Positions 1 to 5,584 of a stretch of 6,559 nt of DNA are shown here, in pieces. Origin of the DNA: Cacconaster sp045642485. GTDB taxonomy: Bacteria; Bacteroidota; Bacteroidia; Bacteroidales; UBA932. Position 1 is the first letter of the stretch. Every line of letters starts with the position of its first letter. Made by a program: the position numbers and the translations under genes. The stretch lies in the NCBI GenBank assembly GCA_045642485.1, contig JAZUIV010000051.1, positions 1 through 6,559 on the forward strand, given 5' to 3'. The notes under the pieces were generated by a model. The model ran no database searches. It was not told where the DNA came from and was given only the letters and a program-made list of their open reading frames with translations.

Positions 1-37
1 TGAGGGCTGCTCGCCCCCAAACCCCTCGGTGTTTTCT

Positions 38-54
38 GGTATAAGATTTATACC
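38..54. repeat. Perfect short inverted repeat (7-bp arms, 3-nt spacer)
   Basis: GGTATAA and TTATACC flank the spacer GAT. The element is A+T-rich and has no T-run after it, so it is not an obvious terminator. It could be a protein-binding site or a small hairpin. A second, GC-rich hairpin (GGGC, loop TGCTC, GCCC at 4-16) lies just to its left, at the window edge. No partner copy of the palindrome was seen elsewhere in the window, which argues against a two-site invertible segment. Function unknown. Confidence 0.5.
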
Positions 55-141
55 TTACAACACTTGAAGGCAATGCGACATCAAAGATACGACATTCAAA
101 CTTTTCTACCTTCCCGTGTCTACTTTTTCAGTAGCAGCACA

Positions 142-149
142 TATCTTTG
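142..149 (+). promoter_or_regulatory. Possible Bacteroidetes -7 box (TATCTTTG)
   Basis: TATCTTTG matches the TAnnTTTG -7 consensus and is followed by GCACCGCAAAAG, a context common after Bacteroides promoters. No TTTG or TTG is found 19-21 nt upstream, so the -33 half is missing or very weak. A transcript from here would meet the terminator at 208-240 after only about 60-90 nt. It could make a short RNA or a leader, or the box may simply be chance. Confidence 0.35.
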
Positions 150-207
150 CACCGCAAAAGTGAATATGGGAGGCTCCGGCACCCACAGGCACTATAAAAA
201 AGATTTT

Positions 208-240
208 GGAGGGTGACTCAGGTCATCCTCCTTCATTTTT
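208..240. terminator. Intrinsic terminator, probably bidirectional
   Basis: GGAGGGTGAC (208-217) pairs with GTCATCCTCC (222-231) around a TCAG loop. This makes a 10-bp stem with one G-T wobble. On the + strand it is followed by TTCATTTTT. Read on the minus strand the stem is followed by AAAATCTTTTTT, so it can work both ways. It would end any transcription entering from the left edge and insulates the promoter at 354-384. Confidence 0.75.
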
Positions 241-366
241 GACGACCTCTTCCTCGTTCCGCTTGATGCAAAGGAACGTCCTATACTGTTGGATATCCAG
301 CTTGAATCGGTCCTGACTCAAATTTAAACTATACTGGTCGTTCTCGAAATCCTTTTGGAATACCAT
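223..366 (-). CDS. Doubtful 47-aa ORF, no known family
   Basis: The ORF runs from an ATG at 366 to a TGA at 223-225 on the minus strand. It encodes a charged, hydrophilic peptide that starts MVFQKDFEND and ends VVKNEGG. Its composition looks protein-like, with many Gln, Asp, Glu, Lys and Arg residues and no low-complexity runs. An in-frame TAA lies four codons before the ATG. There is no recognisable promoter or ribosome binding site on this strand. Its stop falls inside the terminator stem at 208-231, and its start overlaps the opposite-strand promoter at 354-384. It could be a small gene, the C-terminal remnant of a lost gene, or chance. I do not recognise it. Confidence 0.25.
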   Translation of the reverse strand: MVFQKDFENDQYSLNLSQDRFKLDIQQYRTFLCIKRNEEEVVKNEGG

Positions 367-384
367 CGGAAAGGATTATTTTTG
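354..384 (+). promoter_or_regulatory. Bacteroidetes-type promoter for the peptide and lipoprotein genes
   Basis: A -33 element TTTG (354-357) is separated by exactly 19 nt from a -7 element TATTTTTG (377-384). This fits the TTTG-N19-21-TAnnTTTG consensus used by the Bacteroidetes primary sigma factor. Transcription would start near 390, leaving a 5' leader of about 20-25 nt before the ATG at 413. There is no terminator between here and 2350, so the 46-aa peptide and the lipoprotein at 584 probably share this transcript. Confidence 0.75.
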
Positions 385-412
385 TGCTTACAATTGAAAA
401 TCAGCAAGAAAT

Positions 413-553
413 ATGATTGATAACACCTATGACAACAGGCGCCTCTACAGGAGTCCGGAAATCAAGGAGATTGAGGTGAAAGTACAGAACCTGATTTGTC
501 AGAGTCTCATGACCATGCTTGAGAAGGATTTCGGGAACGGAGGCTTCGAATAA
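413..553 (+). CDS. Small 46-aa peptide of Bacteroidales leader-ORF type
   Basis: This is a complete ORF from ATG at 413 to TAA at 551-553, too short for most gene finders. The peptide begins MIDNTYDNRRLYRSPEIKEI, continues through a Cys-containing segment (LICQSL, Cys29), and ends in an acidic, Gly-rich tail (FGNGGFE). It has no signal peptide or membrane segment. The layout 'xY.xPEI.EIEV...ICQS...FGNGGFE' recalls the short peptides often found directly ahead of surface lipoprotein genes in Bacteroidales; that family link is from memory and untested. It lies about 20-25 nt after the predicted start site of the 354-384 promoter and 30 nt before the lipoprotein gene, so the two are probably co-transcribed. 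It could be a secreted or processed peptide, a translational coupler for the lipoprotein, or a small cytoplasmic partner. Function unknown. Confidence 0.72.
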   Translation: MIDNTYDNRRLYRSPEIKEIEVKVQNLICQSLMTMLEKDFGNGGFE

Positions 554-583
554 GAATCTGTCTGTAAAAAATAAAACAACGAT

Positions 584-2350
584 ATGAGAAGAACAATAAT
601 TTCAACTATGTGCATGGTGATGGCTCTCTGTCTTGCTTCATCATGCAGCAAGATTGAGGATAACCCTGTCGCTACCGCAAGAACCGTAATTACAGCAGTG
701 GCCGAATCCGTTGGTGGAGGTACTACCAAGGCTCATAACCAGTACAGCTATGATGTGCTGTGGGACAAGGGCGACAAGATATATGTCACCGACGGGGGTA
801 AATCCAACACATTCACAGTTTCAGATGAAAGCGCCGGAACCGGCAAGGGAAAGTTTACTGAAGACATCCCGTCATATGGCATAACAGGCTATATCGAGGC
901 TTTCTATCCTGCTGGTTTGCATACGGAAAGCGGCGATTATATATGGCCCTCGACACAGAGCAATAACCAGGTACCGCCCATGTATGCTCATCAGACCATC
1001 TCAGGAACAGGCTCCGAAACCGTCAATTTCTCCAGTCTTGGAGCTATGCTTCAGATAGTGTTCAACTCCACAACACCTGACATCACCATAACCTCAATCA
1101 CCATCAAGGATGCCTCCAAGCCTCTGAGTGGCAAGTTCACGGTTGACCAGGGACAGGCAATCATCGATGATGACGCACAGAACGTGGGCATCACCCTTGA
1201 TCTTGGAACAGGAGTCCCAATGGGCAAGTCCGCAAAATACTTTTACATAGCCATTCCTGCTGGCGAATATACAGGCCATGAGTTCACACTTACGTTCACT
1301 GATTCAGTAAGCAACGCGGTTTGTGTGATGAAATCCACCACCTTCCCCAATATAGCACGCAATACAGTTGGAAGAATCACTTTGTCCGGCTCATTCAAGG
1401 GCAAAGTTCCAGCCGGAGCCCTTCCCGGAAAGTTCACGGTCGATATGGAAGGAAAGCAGGTCTATTTCTCCAAAGGGAACCTGCAGGCAACCTGGCATTC
1501 TTCAACGGGCAGCTACTCCTGGGACTTTGCAGCCAACCAAACCGACATTGTAGGCAATGCTCCCGGCAACACGACAATAGGAGAAGACCAGACCGATGGA
1601 TCTGTAGTTTCCCTATTCGGCTGGAGTACACCGGCAACTTACTACGGAATAGCCACATCAACAAGCAGAGATGACTATCCGGGTGATTTCATCGATTGGG
1701 GCACAGCGTATTGCAATTCTTATGACATCTCTCCCGAGGACACCTGGCGCACATTGTCTAAAAATGAGTGGGATTACCTGCTCCAGCACAACAAACACGG
1801 CTGGGCTACGGTAAACGGTGTAGCCGGTCTGGTCATCGCTCCGGACGGCTTTGAAGGCAGCATCAACACGGTCTATGAACCATACCACCTGTCAACGTAC
1901 AACCTTGTCTTCCTTCCGGCAGAAAGTTCGCGCAGCGGTTCAGAGGTGAACTCTGGTGTAGGACAATTCGGCCATTACTGTTCGGAGACCAGGGTAACCG
2001 GATACAGTGCATACAGTCTGTACTTTTACAATGGGTACGCCAAATGTGGTAATTTCGAAAACAGACATATCGGATGCAGCGTGCGCCTTGTAACGGATGT
2101 CAACTATACTCCTGTGGCTCAGCGCCGTTATACCGTTTCCTTCTATCCCAAATATGATATTGAATTTGATCCGTTTATGGTCGATGCCGGAGCAACCATT
2201 GCCAAACCGGATGACCCGACAGTGCCAGGTTATGTGTTCAAGGGCTGGTACAGGGATTACAATTGCGAATATGCTTGGGATTTCGATAATGACAGGGTGG
2301 ACAAGGATATCGTCCTGTTCCCCAAATGGGAGCAGGTTAAAAACTTATAG
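584..2350 (+). CDS. Fimbrillin-like surface lipoprotein with a lectin-fold domain and InlB-type repeat (588 aa)
   Basis: This is a predicted outer-membrane, probably surface-exposed lipoprotein. Residues 1-20 are a lipoprotein signal peptide ending in lipobox ASSC, with lipidated Cys21. The next residues, SKIEDN, are acidic, as in Bacteroidetes surface-export signals. Residues 30-270 resemble the Mfa/fimbrillin-like fold: a TKA start, a WDKGDKIYVTDGG strand-turn, and late strands around YIAIPAGEYTG. Residues 280-503 form a domain common in Bacteroidales surface proteins. It runs from GKFTVDMEGKQVYFSKGNLQ through LFGW, TWRTLSKNEWDYLL and FLPAE to an R..G.SVRLV end, and resembles the Fibrobacter major paralogous (FISUMP) / FGE / C-type-lectin group. 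Residues 515-583 are an InlB B-type (Flg_new) repeat with PGYVFKGWY and a final LFPKWE. The likely role is adhesion or ligand binding; the ligand is unknown. It follows the 46-aa peptide gene by 30 nt. The reading frame stops just after the repeat, and a neighbouring frame appears to carry on past it, so the ancestral protein may have been longer. No enzymatic residues are evident. Confidence 0.93.
   Translation: MRRTIISTMCMVMALCLASSCSKIEDNPVATARTVITAVAESVGGGTTKAHNQYSYDVLWDKGDKIYVTDGGKSNTFTVSDESAGTGKGKFTEDIPSYGITGYIEAFYPAGLHTESGDYIWPSTQSNNQVPPMYAHQTISGTGSETVNFSSLGAMLQIVFNSTTPDITITSITIKDASKPLSGKFTVDQGQAIIDDDAQNVGITLDLGTGVPMGKSAKYFYIAIPAGEYTGHEFTLTFTDSVSNAVCVMKSTTFPNIARNTVGRITLSGSFKGKVPAGALPGKFTVDMEGKQVYFSKGNLQATWHSSTGSYSWDFAANQTDIVGNAPGNTTIGEDQTDGSVVSLFGWSTPATYYGIATSTSRDDYPGDFIDWGTAYCNSYDISPEDTWRTLSKNEWDYLLQHNKHGWATVNGVAGLVIAPDGFEGSINTVYEPYHLSTYNLVFLPAESSRSGSEVNSGVGQFGHYCSETRVTGYSAYSLYFYNGYAKCGNFENRHIGCSVRLVTDVNYTPVAQRRYTVSFYPKYDIEFDPFMVDAGATIAKPDDPTVPGYVFKGWYRDYNCEYAWDFDNDRVDKDIVLFPKWEQVKNL
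1961..2092 (+). other. Tyr/Ser/Asn-rich C-terminal lectin-domain segment, possible DGR variable region
   Basis: The segment covers residues 460-503 of the lipoprotein. It has the skeleton G..Y.S...........AY.L.F............R..G.SVRLV, with variable-looking positions between. Those positions are Phe462, His464, Tyr465, Cys466, Tyr474, Ser475, Tyr477, Ser478, Tyr480, Tyr482, Asn483, Tyr485, Cys488, Asn490, Phe491, Asn493, His495, Ile496, Cys498 and Ser499. All are encoded by NNY codons, as expected if AAC or AAT template codons had been adenine-mutagenised. Most of these amino acids can only have NNY codons, so the test is weak. No template repeat or reverse transcriptase gene is in the window. 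It could equally be a non-diversifying paralog. Confidence 0.35.
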
Positions 2351-2450
2351 CCTCAGTTTCAAGGCTATCGGATGTAAAGACGTTCCTGAACAGATTACAG
2401 GTATTCCCGAAAACAAGAGTGTTACCGTCGCTCCAGATACGGGTTATCAA
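2343..2450 (+). pseudogene. Out-of-frame continuation of the lipoprotein C-terminus
   Basis: Directly past the repeat, the +1 frame reads TYSLSFKAIGCKDVPEQ and then goes on to PENKSVTVAPDTGYQ. The TYSLSF opening echoes RYTVSF at residues 515-520 of the lipoprotein, and the P...V..P...GY spacing echoes its InlB-type repeat. Removing one A from the A5 run at 2339-2343 would join this to the lipoprotein as ...WEQVKTYSLSF.... The simplest reading is that the ancestral protein had another repeat-like module, now cut off by a single-base insertion. The module is incomplete: it stops after GYQ, where an FxGWY-type motif would be expected. The shift is to +1, so it is not the usual -1 programmed frameshift. 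Confidence 0.45.
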
Positions 2451-2606
2451 GAAATCGCCGTGTGGTCTACCTCTGCGGGGAAAAACACTGATGCTGAAAC
2501 ATCGGCCAAGCGTTATCTCCGTCAGCTGACAGAGTTCGGGTATCTTGAAGCTCGTGGCGGCAACAGGAATAGGACATATTGCAAAAGTCGGAAAGTTCAG
2601 TCCTAA
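2451..2606 (+). pseudogene. Remnant of a C-terminal winged-helix domain, possibly from a Fic-family protein
   Basis: An open frame ending at TAA 2604-2606 encodes SAKRYLRQLTEFGYLEA followed by RGGNRNRTY. This has the helix-wing pattern of small winged-helix domains (recognition helix 'TAKRYLRQL', then 'G.LE..GG.RNR.Y' for the wing). Such tails are found at the end of bacterial Fic-family proteins. No catalytic Fic motif (HPFxxGNGR) and no start codon of its own can be seen. It is in the same frame as the out-of-frame repeat before it, joined around position 2450. It is probably the surviving 3' end of a deleted gene, brought here by recombination. The Fic origin is inference; another winged-helix regulator is possible. 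Confidence 0.5.
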
Positions 2607-2639
2607 TGACTTTGTAGCGCGATCTAAATGTGCTCCACA

Positions 2640-2665
2640 AAAAACAGGCCCTGAAGCCTGTTTTT
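2640..2665. terminator. Bidirectional intrinsic terminator
   Basis: AAAAACAGGC (2640-2649) and GCCTGTTTTT (2656-2665) are perfect 10-bp inverted arms around a CCTGAA loop. The G+C-rich core is flanked by an A-run on one side and a T-run on the other, so it should terminate in both directions. On the + strand it ends transcription from the lipoprotein region. On the minus strand it lies about 90 nt past the stop of the glycosidase gene and should end that transcript. Confidence 0.88.
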
Positions 2666-2726
2666 GTGAAGTATGGAAGATTATTACCTTGAATTACTGG
2701 AATGAGGCTGGTAATATCTGGTACTG

Positions 2727-2744
2727 TCCGGGATTATGCCCGGA
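2727..2744. repeat. Small GC-rich hairpin just past the glycosidase stop
   Basis: TCCGGG (2727-2732) and CCCGGA (2739-2744) form a 6-bp stem with an ATTATG loop. On the minus strand it begins 11 nt after the glycosidase stop codon. It lacks a T-run, so it is more likely an mRNA 3'-end stabilising hairpin or chance than a terminator. Confidence 0.4.
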
Positions 2745-2754
2745 GAAGGTTCAA

Positions 2755-5205
2755 TCAGAAGATGATTTCAATCTGTGCGGTCTCACCTGCCTTGAACGTG
2801 TACTGGATGTGGTCGCCGTCCTTGGCCGGTTCATTTCCATTCACAAGGATGCGGCAGCCTTCCCGGCGGTTGCGAAGCGTCAGGGTCTGGGCCTGATTGG
2901 AGGTGATTGAGGCACGGATGCCTTTCTCGTCCCAGTCCATATGATTAAGCTTGGCAAAGGTATATAGCCAGACACCGTCAATGGCACCGTGCATCAGGTT
3001 GGCGGGCATCACCGGCAGGAATTCCACCGTGCCGGGCTCGCTGAAGACGCACATCTCTACCAGGAACGCCGGGACAGCGCCCGTCAGATCCGGGAACACG
3101 CCTCTATAGGGGAAGTGGCTGGTCTGCAGCGTGCGGCGGACGAAACCGTGGTTGAGCAGCTGGCTAAGGTTCTGCACGGCTTCTTCCATATCCTTCAGGC
3201 GGATGGCCGTAAAGGCACGGTGGATGATGCCATGGGCAGAGTCGTCCTGCTGGGCGCGCTTGCGGTTGGAGATTATGATGGCTTCAGTCAGTGCGGGATC
3301 CTTTTCGGGTGTGACAGCGCGGCCTGGCCATACGTCATAATGGTGGGACACGTGGCGGTGATTGTAGTTCTCCTCGATAGTAGGCCAGGCCCATTCCTTC
3401 AGACCGCCATCCAAGTCCAGGAGATAGGTGGGAAGGGATGCAAGTTGGGCCTCCCAGTGAGGAATGCTATCCTCATCAATGCCCAGGGTCTTGCAGCCAT
3501 CGATCAGGTTCGTCAGGATCTCGCGGCAGATGGCGATGTCCATGACAGAGTTGATTCTGGTAGGATTGATGTCTCTGCTGGTGACTGTCTCATAGCCGGG
3601 ATTCGGGGTCGGGTTCTCCGGAGAGAAGGACGGATAGAAAATTACCTTGCCGTCAGGGCCACGGTCGCACGCGTAATCTTCGTAGAACAGGGCCATTTCC
3701 TTGTAGGCCGGGATCAGACGGGTACGCAGGAATTCCTTGTCTCCTGTGACGAGGTAGTAGCCCCACAATTCGTTGTAGACCCAACCCAGGACGCCCGTAA
3801 AGCCGTAATGCGGATAGGTGTGGGAGAAATGATAGTACAGGCCGGAATTCGGGTCGCAGTGGACGCTGGCCAGTACGCCTCGGGCACCGTAGAGCAGCTG
3901 CGCGTTGGTGCGGAAGTCATCGAACTTTGTCTCGTAATACTTGAAATACACGTCCATCTCGTCGAATAGGCCAGTGTTGTTTCCCGCGCAGACCTGCAGG
4001 TTGGTGTTTATGTTGTGCTGGCCCACAAAAGGAGGAATATTCTTGCCCGTTTCGTAGATTTGGAAAAAGCGGCCCATGTCATAGGGCTTCTCCAGCAGGG
4101 TGGGGTCCAGCTCGTTCCTGCTGTGGGCGCGACGGAGCAGTTCCTCACCGGAAAGCAGCAAGTCTTCATCGGGGCTCAGATGGATACGGGAACGGTCCAT
4201 GCGCTCGCCGATGTACTTTTCGTTACCCTTGAGCATCTTGTCGAAATCGACCTTCATGGCCATCAGTCCGTCACGGACGGGCTTGACGCATTCAAAGGTG
4301 AAGTCGTTTTCAAACCTTACGATCTTCGCGACGACCATCAGGCCGTCCGCGCCGGAAATGTGCATGCCTTTTCCGGTCTTATTCATGGTGCCGCCTTCAG
4401 GCAGAAAGCGGATGACCACGGCATAGCCTTTCTGACCGAAGTCCGGATTGTATGCGGTGGCCAGAGTGATTACGCCGTCCCCGATATTCAGCTCGTGGGT
4501 GCTGCCAGTCAATCTTGGCAACTGAATCTCAACGTCCAGGTCCAGCTGTCCCTTGGGCGCAGTGAAGCGGTTCACAGTGACGTCCCCGTCATAGGCGCAG
4601 AAGCATTCGTTACGGAAAGAACCGCGCGCATCAGTCCACATGGAGGTAATCATGCCGTTCTGCATGTCCAGGAAACGCAGATAGTCCCGGGTGTCGGGCT
4701 GCTCCTGACGGCGGAAGGTGAGCGTGAAGGCTGTATGCCGGGACGGCCCGCCGACGGGGTACAGAATCTTGTTGTCAAAATTCATGTACTTTTCGAAGCC
4801 GGCCTTTTTCTGGGCCTCGTCAACCAGGGCGTTCGCCTCGTCCGGCTTGCCCTCCAGCAGCAGCTGGCGGATGCGGGGCAGGTAGGGGCGCAGGTCTGGG
4901 GGCAGGGGAGTCTCTGCCCATTTCGGCTCGTAGAGGTCTTCCTGGGTATAGGTCACCACATCGTTATAGGGCTGGCCGGAAGCCTGCATGTGCAGTGTAC
5001 CGTTGCCGGTAATGAAATTGTCCGATGATTCTCCCGCAGGGGTGATGGAGCAGATATTGTGCTTAGGCAGGATGGTGGAGCGCTTTTCCACCGGAATATA
5101 TGGAATGGAGTATTCGAGTTTTTGGGTATCAATCTTGGCATAACTCATTTCCGGGTTTCCCGCCGCAAGGCACAGAAAAGTGAAAAAAACAATTGACTTT
5201 TTCAT
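2755..5205 (-). CDS. Secreted GH95-family-like glycoside hydrolase (816 aa), probable alpha-L-fucosidase or related exo-glycosidase
   Basis: This is a complete enzyme of normal GH95 length. Residues 1-23 are a signal peptide (MKKSIVFFTFLCLAAG, likely cleaved after SYA23), so it acts in the periplasm or outside. Residues 60-300 are the N-terminal beta-sandwich domain, with degenerate family landmarks: GNG at 67-69 and QEDLY at 88-92 in place of the usual NEDTLW. Residues 380-700 are the (alpha/alpha)6 barrel. The active-site landmarks of the family are kept: Asn398 and Asn400 in QHNIN, Glu604 in GLKEW (general acid position), the HRHVSHHYDVWPG motif at 616-628, and Asp706, which lies 11 residues before an EM pair as in family members. 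In the fucosidase AfcA the matching residues are Asn421, Asn423, Glu566 and Asp766. Family members hydrolyse alpha-1,2-fucosides; some act on L-galactosides. The DGN triad around the Asp is replaced by DLT, so the substrate may differ. No SusC/D or other CAZyme is next to it. It starts at ATG 5205, 8 residues before the hydrophobic stretch ends; no good promoter was found upstream. Confidence 0.93.
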   Translation of the reverse strand: MKKSIVFFTFLCLAAGNPEMSYAKIDTQKLEYSIPYIPVEKRSTILPKHNICSITPAGESSDNFITGNGTLHMQASGQPYNDVVTYTQEDLYEPKWAETPLPPDLRPYLPRIRQLLLEGKPDEANALVDEAQKKAGFEKYMNFDNKILYPVGGPSRHTAFTLTFRRQEQPDTRDYLRFLDMQNGMITSMWTDARGSFRNECFCAYDGDVTVNRFTAPKGQLDLDVEIQLPRLTGSTHELNIGDGVITLATAYNPDFGQKGYAVVIRFLPEGGTMNKTGKGMHISGADGLMVVAKIVRFENDFTFECVKPVRDGLMAMKVDFDKMLKGNEKYIGERMDRSRIHLSPDEDLLLSGEELLRRAHSRNELDPTLLEKPYDMGRFFQIYETGKNIPPFVGQHNINTNLQVCAGNNTGLFDEMDVYFKYYETKFDDFRTNAQLLYGARGVLASVHCDPNSGLYYHFSHTYPHYGFTGVLGWVYNELWGYYLVTGDKEFLRTRLIPAYKEMALFYEDYACDRGPDGKVIFYPSFSPENPTPNPGYETVTSRDINPTRINSVMDIAICREILTNLIDGCKTLGIDEDSIPHWEAQLASLPTYLLDLDGGLKEWAWPTIEENYNHRHVSHHYDVWPGRAVTPEKDPALTEAIIISNRKRAQQDDSAHGIIHRAFTAIRLKDMEEAVQNLSQLLNHGFVRRTLQTSHFPYRGVFPDLTGAVPAFLVEMCVFSEPGTVEFLPVMPANLMHGAIDGVWLYTFAKLNHMDWDEKGIRASITSNQAQTLTLRNRREGCRILVNGNEPAKDGDHIQYTFKAGETAQIEIIF

Positions 5206-5423
5206 AGTTAGTATACTGATCGTGTAATAATATGAATTCTCGGGGTGAAGTTAGCATTTAATTCTCAAAACCATGGTTTCCGTAGAAGAGTTTCTCAATC
5301 CGTATGCTGTATGTTGTCTATATGCAGTAAGGGCTTCATTCTTGAGTAGGCGAACCTGCTCCGTACCAACGAGCATTAAGACAGCACAGGACTCAGAAGA
5401 ATAGAGCCTTCGTTTTGAAAGGT

Positions 5424-5525
5424 TCACTGTATAGTATGCAATGCTGTGAGAATCCGTCCATTTTTATCCTTAAGTGCAAACTTGAAGGTTCCGGTGTATC
5501 CCATAGCTTTCAGGTTGTCCGTAAT
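5424..5525 (-). pseudogene. Short coding-like gene remnant, unrecognised
   Basis: On the minus strand a frame bounded by TGA codons at 5526-5528 and 5424-5426 encodes 33 residues. It includes DNLKAMGYTGTFKFALKD and ends in LTALHTIQ. The residue mix, with alternating strand-like pattern and no rare runs, looks like the C-terminal end of a real protein. Only an internal ATG (5504) is available, which would give 26 aa. It lies about 220 bp upstream of the glycosidase start in the same direction, so it may be the tail of a deleted upstream operon neighbour. I do not recognise the family. Confidence 0.35.
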
Positions 5526-5534
5526 TCATAAGGA

Positions 5535-5565
5535 TTGACTGTTTGATGCAAATTAAATAATTTTG
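5535..5565 (+). promoter_or_regulatory. Bacteroidetes-type promoter for the propeller lipoprotein
   Basis: A -33 TTG (5535-5537) is followed after 20 nt by a -7 TAATTTTG (5558-5565), a full match to TAnnTTTG. Transcription would start near 5572, so the leader before the ATG at 5585 is only about 13 nt. This is very short, with no Shine-Dalgarno sequence, which is acceptable in this phylum. The -33 element lies just beyond the start of the minus-strand remnant (5525). Confidence 0.75.
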
Positions 5566-5584
5566 CACTCACAAACCAATTCTT

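Larger units (their letters stand above)
5206..5584. other. 379-bp stretch without an intact gene
   Basis: Between the divergent glycosidase and propeller-lipoprotein genes there is no ORF that reads convincingly as a whole gene. It contains the minus-strand coding-like remnant at 5424-5525 and the + strand promoter at 5535-5565. The minus-strand sequence just upstream of the glycosidase start has only a poor -7 match (TAACTTCA) with no -33 partner at the right distance, so how that gene is transcribed is unclear. A 43-codon + strand ORF at 5273-5404 looks like chance. No RNA gene or strong terminator was seen. Confidence 0.6.

Noticed and set aside
166..216. 16-codon ORF starting MGGSGTHRHY before the 208-240 terminator
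   Set aside because: Too short, ends inside the terminator stem, and has no features beyond chance expectation.
38..384. Invertible promoter flanked by inverted repeats, as in phase-variable Bacteroides surface genes
   Set aside because: The 38-54 palindrome has no convincing second copy on the other side of the 354-384 promoter. The only faint likeness (around 321-335) has too many mismatches.
2336..2350. Programmed -1 ribosomal frameshift at the A-run before the lipoprotein stop
   Set aside because: The continuing frame is +1, and the in-frame heptamer is T AAA AAC, which lacks the X XXY YYZ form. A plain one-base indel explains it better.
2097..2400. Alternative + strand start at 2097 that would make the 2097-2606 frame one gene
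   Set aside because: Up to about 2340 this frame is a shadow of the lipoprotein repeat. Only the part after 2343 reads as protein, so a true start at 2097 is unlikely.
2989..3969. Long open frame on the + strand (326 codons) opposite the glycosidase gene
   Set aside because: It is a shadow of the GC-rich glycosidase gene. The translation is rich in Val, Arg, Gly and His without domain patterns, while the minus-strand frame shows clear GH95 motifs throughout.
4015..5028. Second long + strand open frame (337 codons) opposite the glycosidase N-terminal half
   Set aside because: It has the same cause: antisense to a real gene, with no promoter, no recognisable motif and atypical composition.
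5273..5404. 43-codon + strand ORF in the 5206-5584 gap
   Set aside because: No promoter, no recognisable motif, and a composition that does not look coding.
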